Shown here: positions 7,401 to 9,559 of the stretch, in pieces
How positions within the stretch are numbered: the stretch's first letter is position 1
How the letters are laid out: every line of letters starts with the position of its first letter
DNA from: an uncultured delta proteobacterium
GTDB lineage: Bacteria > Desulfobacterota > Syntrophorhabdia > Syntrophorhabdales > Syntrophorhabdaceae
NCBI GenBank assembly: GCA_903872255.1
Contig: CAIQJW010000111.1
Span: forward strand, 1-9,559
Length of the DNA: 9,559 bases
Direction of reading: 5' to 3'
Program-made: the position numbers and the translations under genes
Notes under the pieces: generated by a model
Told to the model about the DNA's origin: nothing
What the model saw: the letters and a program-made list of their open reading frames with translations, nothing else
Database searches by the model: none

Positions 7401-7769
7401 CATGTCTCGGCCCGGGGGAATGATGTAGGCGCAGTTGGGCCTCACCGCCATCCCGTCTTCTACCTCGAAAACCTCCATACGGGTGTAGCGCCGGATGAGG
7501 TCGGTGAGGATGCTCTTGTGGTCCGGCGCCAGGTGCTGCACGAGGACAAAGGCCATGTTCGGATCGGTGTCAACGGGCATGCCGGAAAAGAAGGCCTCGA
7601 ATGCCGCGAGCCCCCCTGCCGATGCGCCGATACCGACGACGGGGAAGCGATCTTCTGTCGTGGGGATATCTGCGCCCGCGTCCACCGGGGGTTCCCCCTT
7701 GATGGCAACTGCATCCTTTTTCAGCGGAAGCGATTCCCCTCCGACTCCGGGCCTCTTCATTCTTGCCAT
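4470..7769 (-). CDS. CheB-CheR-PAS-HisKA_2 fusion: chemotaxis-type methylesterase/methyltransferase with histidine kinase
   Basis: A 1099-residue cytoplasmic multidomain protein. Residues 42-228 are a CheB methylesterase domain without its usual receiver, with the catalytic triad visible as S50 (G-I-G-A-S-A-G-G), H79 (V-Q-H-L-A) and D171 (S-G-T-G-S-D-G-T). Residues 245-510 are CheR: the N-terminal helical part, the SAM-binding V-P-G-C-S-T-G-E-E-A-Y-S (347-358) and S-C-R-N-L-L-I-Y-M (452-460). A PAS-like domain (about 552-665) is followed by an unusually regular coiled coil (695-775) and a second PAS (about 776-882). The end is a HisKA_2 kinase with L-L-K-E-V-H-H-R-I-K-N-N (phospho-acceptor H904 or H905), N-box N1007-E-L-I-T-N, G1 box E-D-D-G-I-G-I and G2-like G-F-G-M-Q-L. 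All active-site motifs look intact. CheB and CheR demethylate and methylate glutamates on chemoreceptors, but no receptor or other che gene is nearby, so the substrate is unknown. ATG 7769 has GGGAG about 6 bases upstream. It is first in the operon and overlaps the REC-PAS kinase by 8 bases. Confidence 0.94.
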   Translation of the reverse strand: MARMKRPGVGGESLPLKKDAVAIKGEPPVDAGADIPTTEDRFPVVGIGASAGGLAAFEAFFSGMPVDTDPNMAFVLVQHLAPDHKSILTDLIRRYTRMEVFEVEDGMAVRPNCAYIIPPGRDMAFLNGSLHLMEPSAPRGQRLPIDFFFRSLAQDQHERAICIVLSGTGSDGTLGVRAIKGEGGMAMAQNPESTEYDGMPRSAIATGLVDYELPPAEMAAQLIAYSAHAFGKAHTPVSAALPKAENALKKVFIVVRAQTGHDFSQYKPSTVKRRIERRMAVHQIETMDGYAKYVQQMPAEAEALFRDLLIGVTNFFRDPNAFAALEQQIIPKLFAGKSADSFIRVWVPGCSTGEEAYSIAILLQENLEMLKKSFRVQLFATDIDGRAVTVARAGVYPASIANDITPERLARFFSAESDGSAYRIHKGIRDMLVFSEQSVIKDPPFSKLDLISCRNLLIYMGGELQKKLIPLFHYALNPRGFLFLGTSETTGEFGELFTVMDRKLKLYQRKDDTYGVQHAAVGRFLLPAATYMAPPHGRDKAKLPGKAPLRELTEQALLRQVVPASVLVNSDGDILYLHGRSGMYLEVAAGEAGVNNILKMAREGLRRELGMALRKAAGTGDVVRHPGLRVKTNGDYTTVDLTVCRVETGTDGPPPYLVVFEEVSPSGSRQLRGAAEEADRGGDNDADARVAALQQELRAKEEYLQVANEELETSNEELKSSNEEMQSVNEELQSTNEELETSKEELQSVNEELATVNAELQTKVSDLSRANNDMNNLLSGTDIATVFVDHQLRILRFTPTATRIINLILSDIGRPVGHIVSNLTGYDSLVGDTQAVLDSLIPKEITVQTRAGVWYAMRILPYRTLDNVIEGAVLTFVDIAERKAAEDQIKSLLSDKEILLKEVHHRIKNNMATIMSLLLMQSDALNDPSVTAALGEARNRIRSMMVLYDKLYRSEDFTEASAKEYLTHLIDGIAGIFPNRGQASIETRIDDIVLDTKTLFHLGIIVNELITNTMKYAFAGRDNGKILMSFSTRDDHITLVIEDDGIGISESVDTETPAGFGMQLVGMLAEQLEGTMDMKSSPQGTSFTITFPYEGGASG
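5484..5651 (-). repeat. Eight 21-base near-repeats encoding a heptad coiled coil
   Basis: Residues 707-762 of the CheB-CheR kinase are eight consecutive heptads of the form x-N-E-E-L-x-S/T (A-N-E-E-L-E-T, S-N-E-E-L-K-S, S-N-E-E-M-Q-S, V-N-E-E-L-Q-S and so on), each from 21 bases. The DNA copies are similar but not identical, with synonymous differences. The segment links the CheR/PAS part to the PAS-kinase part and should form a long parallel coiled coil that dimerises the protein and transmits signal. Such linkers are known in this fusion family. The tandem nature makes copy number prone to change. Confidence 0.9.
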
Positions 7770-7794
7770 ACCGGGCTCCCTTTTGCGGTTTTTT

Positions 7795-7815
7795 CCGGAT
7801 GTCTTAAGTGTCCGG
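7795..7815 (-). promoter_or_regulatory. Dyad symmetry in the leader of the signalling operon
   Basis: CCGGA at 7795-7799 and TCCGG at 7811-7815 form inverted arms around an 11-base centre containing CTTAAG. It sits between the predicted transcription start and the ribosome binding site of the CheB-CheR kinase, followed on the - strand by six A residues. It could be a short mRNA hairpin or a protein-binding dyad. With 5-bp arms, chance is possible. Confidence 0.25.
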
Positions 7816-7838
7816 TTAACACGGGGGGCTACTCCATG

Positions 7839-7855
7839 TATACCCTTATATACCC
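7839..7855. repeat. Direct repeat TATACCC with a 10-base period near the operon start point
   Basis: TATACCC occurs at 7839-7845 and again at 7849-7855, one helical turn apart, in an AT-rich stretch. Relative to the predicted -10 box at 7866-7871, the repeats fall at about +4 to +21 of the leftward transcript, a position suited to a repressor. No regulator gene is adjacent, so this is a candidate operator only. Confidence 0.3.
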
Positions 7856-7865
7856 CTAATTATAT

Positions 7866-7893
7866 ATTGTATATTGTGCTCAGCGAATGTCAA
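7866..7893 (-). promoter_or_regulatory. Sigma70-type promoter of the CheB-CheR/REC-PAS kinase operon
   Basis: On the - strand a perfect -35 TTGACA (7888-7893) is followed after 16 bases by TACAAT (7866-7871), one mismatch from consensus. Transcription would start near 7859, giving a leader of about 90 bases before ATG 7769. It is the best promoter match seen in the window and points at the two-gene kinase operon. Confidence 0.65.
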
Positions 7894-8005
7894 TGGGATT
7901 ACCGAAGGAAAAGGGTATCGCTCACCTGTGCGGTCAGGCCCTCTCCTGCCCCACGCTAAAGGCGACCCCGAACTGCGTTCCCCCTTTCCTGTATGGCATG
8001 CGGCA

Positions 8006-8488
8006 TTACCTTTCGATACCAATGCTCATCCCTCCGAGAAGCTTCCATGCGGAACCTCGCTTGACCCACGTGTGGGTTATCCGGGATGATCGTTCTTCTG
8101 CCGCTCCCGTCACATCGCTGCACCTGGTGCTTAAGATGTATTGGGTCAGCGCCACATCGCCTATCACCCTGATGCCCTCTCTCACAAACTTGAGTGAACA
8201 AGGTAGAGGCTTGGAAAACGCCTTCTTCATGAAGTCGCTGCTGCCCTGTCGGTCAAGGGGTTTCGATACAACGTCGGGCCATCCGAGAAATTGTTCATGC
8301 ACAAGAACAAGCACGGCATCGTGATCCGCATTGTAAAGGCTGGTAAAATAGGCCTCCTCCAGCTTCCATATCTGTTCTTCCACTATCGGCCTCCCTTTGT
8401 CTGCATCTGTTGCGGCGAAGTGCACTTGAGGACAGGACAAAAGAAGGGAGATCGAAATTATCATTTGCAGCAACAGGGTCTTCTTCAT
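8006..8488 (-). CDS. Probable lipoprotein with NTF2/SnoaL-like (DUF4440-type) domain
   Basis: A 160-residue protein from ATG 8488. The N-terminus M-K-K-T-L-L-L-Q-M-I-I-S-I-S-L-L-L-S-C fits a lipoprotein signal: basic n-region, hydrophobic core, and a L-L-S-C lipobox with Cys at position 19. If that Cys is not lipidated, H-F-A-A is a possible ordinary cleavage site. The mature part begins with a helix rich in acidic and aromatic residues (E-E-Q-I-W-K-L-E-E-A-Y-F) and ends T-H-T-W-V-K-R-G-S-A-W-K-L-L-G-G. This is the cone-shaped NTF2-like layout of DUF4440/SnoaL-like proteins, which bind small ligands or act as minor enzymes; the ligand is unknown. ATG 8488 was chosen over an in-frame ATG at 8566 because it has GGAGG 7 bases upstream and places the signal peptide at the N-terminus. 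It is divergent from the isochorismatase-like gene. Confidence 0.78.
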   Translation of the reverse strand: MKKTLLLQMIISISLLLSCPQVHFAATDADKGRPIVEEQIWKLEEAYFTSLYNADHDAVLVLVHEQFLGWPDVVSKPLDRQGSSDFMKKAFSKPLPCSLKFVREGIRVIGDVALTQYILSTRCSDVTGAAEERSSRITHTWVKRGSAWKLLGGMSIGIER

Positions 8489-8495
8489 ATCTAAG

Positions 8496-8500
8496 CCTCC
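8496..8500 (-). promoter_or_regulatory. Ribosome binding site that sets the lipoprotein start at 8488
   Basis: GGAGG on the - strand lies 7 bases before ATG 8488. The alternative upstream ATG at 8566 would add 26 residues before the signal peptide and has no comparable site. Confidence 0.7.
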
Positions 8501-8514
8501 GGAGAATATGCCGA

Positions 8515-8544
8515 TCTGTCCTAGTCTATTCCATACAGGACAGA
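8515..8544. promoter_or_regulatory. Inverted repeat TCTGTCCT / AGGACAGA upstream of the lipoprotein gene
   Basis: Two perfect 8-base arms (8515-8522 and 8537-8544) are separated by 14 bases. They lie 15 bases upstream of the GGAGG site of the lipoprotein gene and inside the region between the two divergent genes. The half-site spacing (centre to centre 22 bases, about two helical turns) suits binding of a dimeric regulator. As RNA it could instead form a leader hairpin. Confidence 0.4.
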
Positions 8545-8585
8545 AAAGGAACCGTCTTATCATCATGGGGTACCCCCTATATATG

Positions 8586-8612
8586 TTGACCTTTTCCGGG
8601 GTTGATTATAAT
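8586..8612 (+). promoter_or_regulatory. Candidate promoter for the isochorismatase-like gene
   Basis: TTGACC (8586-8591) and a perfect TATAAT (8607-8612) are separated by 15 bases, shorter than the optimum of 17. It lies about 55 bases before ATG 8667. The -10 region is nearly palindromic (GATTATAATATC), so it also offers a TATAAT on the opposite strand, though without a good leftward -35. Confidence 0.5.
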
Positions 8613-8666
8613 ATCAGACTGTTGCGGCTTACGTGAAAAAACAGATACCGGAGGTCATACTTCACA

Positions 8667-9329
8667 ATGGCAAATAAATGGGGTGTTATCGTCATCGATG
8701 TACAAGGAGACTTTACGACGTGGAAGAAGGGAAGCCTTGCCGTGCCCGGCTCGAATGAAGCGTACGTAAAAAGCGCCGAGGCGGCAACCCGGCAACTCAA
8801 AGATCTCGGCGTCCTTATTTTTGGCACCCAGGACTGGCATCCCCCCGACCACGTTTCCTTTGCAACCAGCCATCCGGGGAAAAAGCCCTTTGAAACCACG
8901 ACGATCGGCGGGAAAACGGAGGTCCTCTGGCCGCCCCATTGCATTCAGGGGACGGAAAACGCCCGCGTCCTGATAGACAACAACCTCTTCCTTGCGATTG
9001 TAAAGATGTCGCAAGACCCGGCCGTCGAAAGCTATTCGGCCTTCAAGGACGGGAAAGGTATAAAGACAGAAATGGATCCAATACTGCAGATAAATGGGGT
9101 TGAGAATATTATCCTTTACGGCATCGCCACGGAATACGTCGTCCGCGCGACGGCCCTCGACCTTGTTGAAGCCGGCTATAAAGTGAGTGTCATAGAAGGT
9201 TTATGCCGGGGCGTGACATCCGATACCGCCGCGGCCGCGCTTAACGAGATGAGGAGCAAGGGGATAAGGTTGGTCGCCGCGCCGGAAGATATAATTGAGG
9301 AAGTCCGCCGCGGTATCCCGGCACCCTGA
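8667..9329 (+). CDS. Nicotinamidase/isochorismatase-family protein lacking the catalytic Cys
   Basis: A 220-residue protein of usual length for the cysteine hydrolase superfamily and closest in pattern to nicotinamidase (PncA), which deamidates nicotinamide to nicotinate in NAD salvage. Visible motifs are D11 in V-I-V-I-D-V-Q-G-D-F, the metal-site residues D56 and H58 in T-Q-D-W-H-P-P-D-H-V-S-F, H91 in W-P-P-H-C-I-Q-G-T, and K113 in I-V-K-M-S-Q. The nucleophile is expected in G-L-A-T-D-Y-C-V-x-A-T. Here the segment reads G-I-A-T-E-Y-V-V-R-A-T, with Val158 (GTC, 9138-9140) in place of Cys. The Asp-Lys-Cys triad is therefore broken while the frame and the rest are intact, so classical amidase chemistry is not expected. 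It may be a binding or regulatory pseudoenzyme, or use different chemistry. GGAGG at 8650-8654 is 12 bases before the ATG, rather long spacing; no earlier start exists. Confidence 0.9.
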   Translation: MANKWGVIVIDVQGDFTTWKKGSLAVPGSNEAYVKSAEAATRQLKDLGVLIFGTQDWHPPDHVSFATSHPGKKPFETTTIGGKTEVLWPPHCIQGTENARVLIDNNLFLAIVKMSQDPAVESYSAFKDGKGIKTEMDPILQINGVENIILYGIATEYVVRATALDLVEAGYKVSVIEGLCRGVTSDTAAAALNEMRSKGIRLVAAPEDIIEEVRRGIPAP

Positions 9330-9441
9330 CATGGGTGTGGCTCCCGGGGTGTATCCCGACCTTGAGAAATCGGGCCGGGCACAGTACAAATCGCCGCAAC
9401 CCGACGGGAAACCGGCTGCTTCATGCCGGCAATAATGAAAG

Positions 9442-9471
9442 TTGGCTGTCTGCCGTCAATGGCGTTATAAT
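9442..9471 (+). promoter_or_regulatory. Candidate promoter directly abutting the DNA polymerase IV start
   Basis: TTGGCT (9442-9447) and TATAAT (9466-9471) are 18 bases apart. The -10 box ends 6 bases before ATG 9478, so transcription would begin at or next to the start codon. An AGGG sequence at 9472-9475 is too close to the ATG for a normal ribosome binding site. Confidence 0.4.
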
Positions 9472-9477
9472 AGGGTG

Positions 9478-9559
9478 ATGGACCCTGTCATAATGTGCGC
9501 CGATATGGATGCTTTCTTTGCGTCGGTCGAACAGCGCGACAATCCGAGGCTCCGGGGTA
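9478..9559 (+). CDS. dinB: Y-family DNA polymerase IV, N-terminal part (runs off the window)
   Basis: The 27 codons present start M-D-P-V-I-M and contain A-D-M-D-A-F-F-A-S-V-E-Q-R-D-N-P. This is the first catalytic motif of Y-family polymerases, including the metal-binding Asp and the F-F steric-gate region. Pol IV is a low-fidelity translesion polymerase induced by DNA damage in many bacteria. An in-frame GTG immediately before the ATG (9475-9477) is an alternative start. A UmuC- or ImuB-like protein cannot be fully excluded from so short a piece, but the motif is closest to DinB. Confidence 0.85.
   Translation, partial: MDPVIMCADMDAFFASVEQRDNPRLRG

Noticed and set aside
9412..9429. CCGGC/GCCGG hairpin after the isochorismatase-like gene
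   Set aside because: No T tract follows and the arms are only 5 bases, so it does not qualify as an intrinsic terminator.

Overview
The window looks like a bacterial chromosome from an environmental Gram-negative lineage with many signalling proteins. Base composition is moderately GC-rich. Strong Shine-Dalgarno sites, signal peptides, long multi-PAS kinases and a toxin-antitoxin tail would fit Desulfobacterota (former Deltaproteobacteria), but no marker gene fixes the taxon, so this is inference from style. No rRNA, tRNA, CRISPR array, transposase or phage gene was recognised.

Left part (1-1151, + strand): the last codons of a probable antitoxin overlap a RelE/ParE-type toxin gene. A candidate promoter and a secreted protein of unknown function (240 aa) follow. 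Positions 1152-1708 carry no intact gene but hold a minus-strand scrap of a Cache sensor domain that seems to have lost its middle.

Centre (1709-7893, - strand): this is a two-gene signalling operon behind a good sigma70-type promoter (TTGACA-N16-TACAAT). The first gene encodes a cytoplasmic CheB-CheR-PAS-coiled coil-PAS-HisKA_2/HATPase fusion (1099 aa). The second overlaps it by 8 bases and starts with GTG. It encodes a REC-PAS(x4)-HisKA-HATPase hybrid kinase (922 aa). The arrangement suggests a relay in which the first kinase, or another one, phosphorylates the N-terminal REC of the second. The second kinase has a glycine where the acidic residue after the phospho-acceptor histidine is expected.

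Right part (8006-9559): a small probable lipoprotein with an NTF2/SnoaL-like (DUF4440-type) fold on the - strand is divergent from a + strand nicotinamidase/isochorismatase-family protein. The latter keeps its metal ligands, Asp and Lys but has Val at the nucleophile Cys position. The window ends inside the start of a Y-family DNA polymerase (DinB/Pol IV type), whose -10 box lies so close to the ATG that a leaderless transcript is possible.

The most unusual points are the Cys-less isochorismatase-like protein, the altered H-box in the hybrid kinase, the overlapping pair of signalling fusions, and several short symmetric or repeated elements in the promoter regions.
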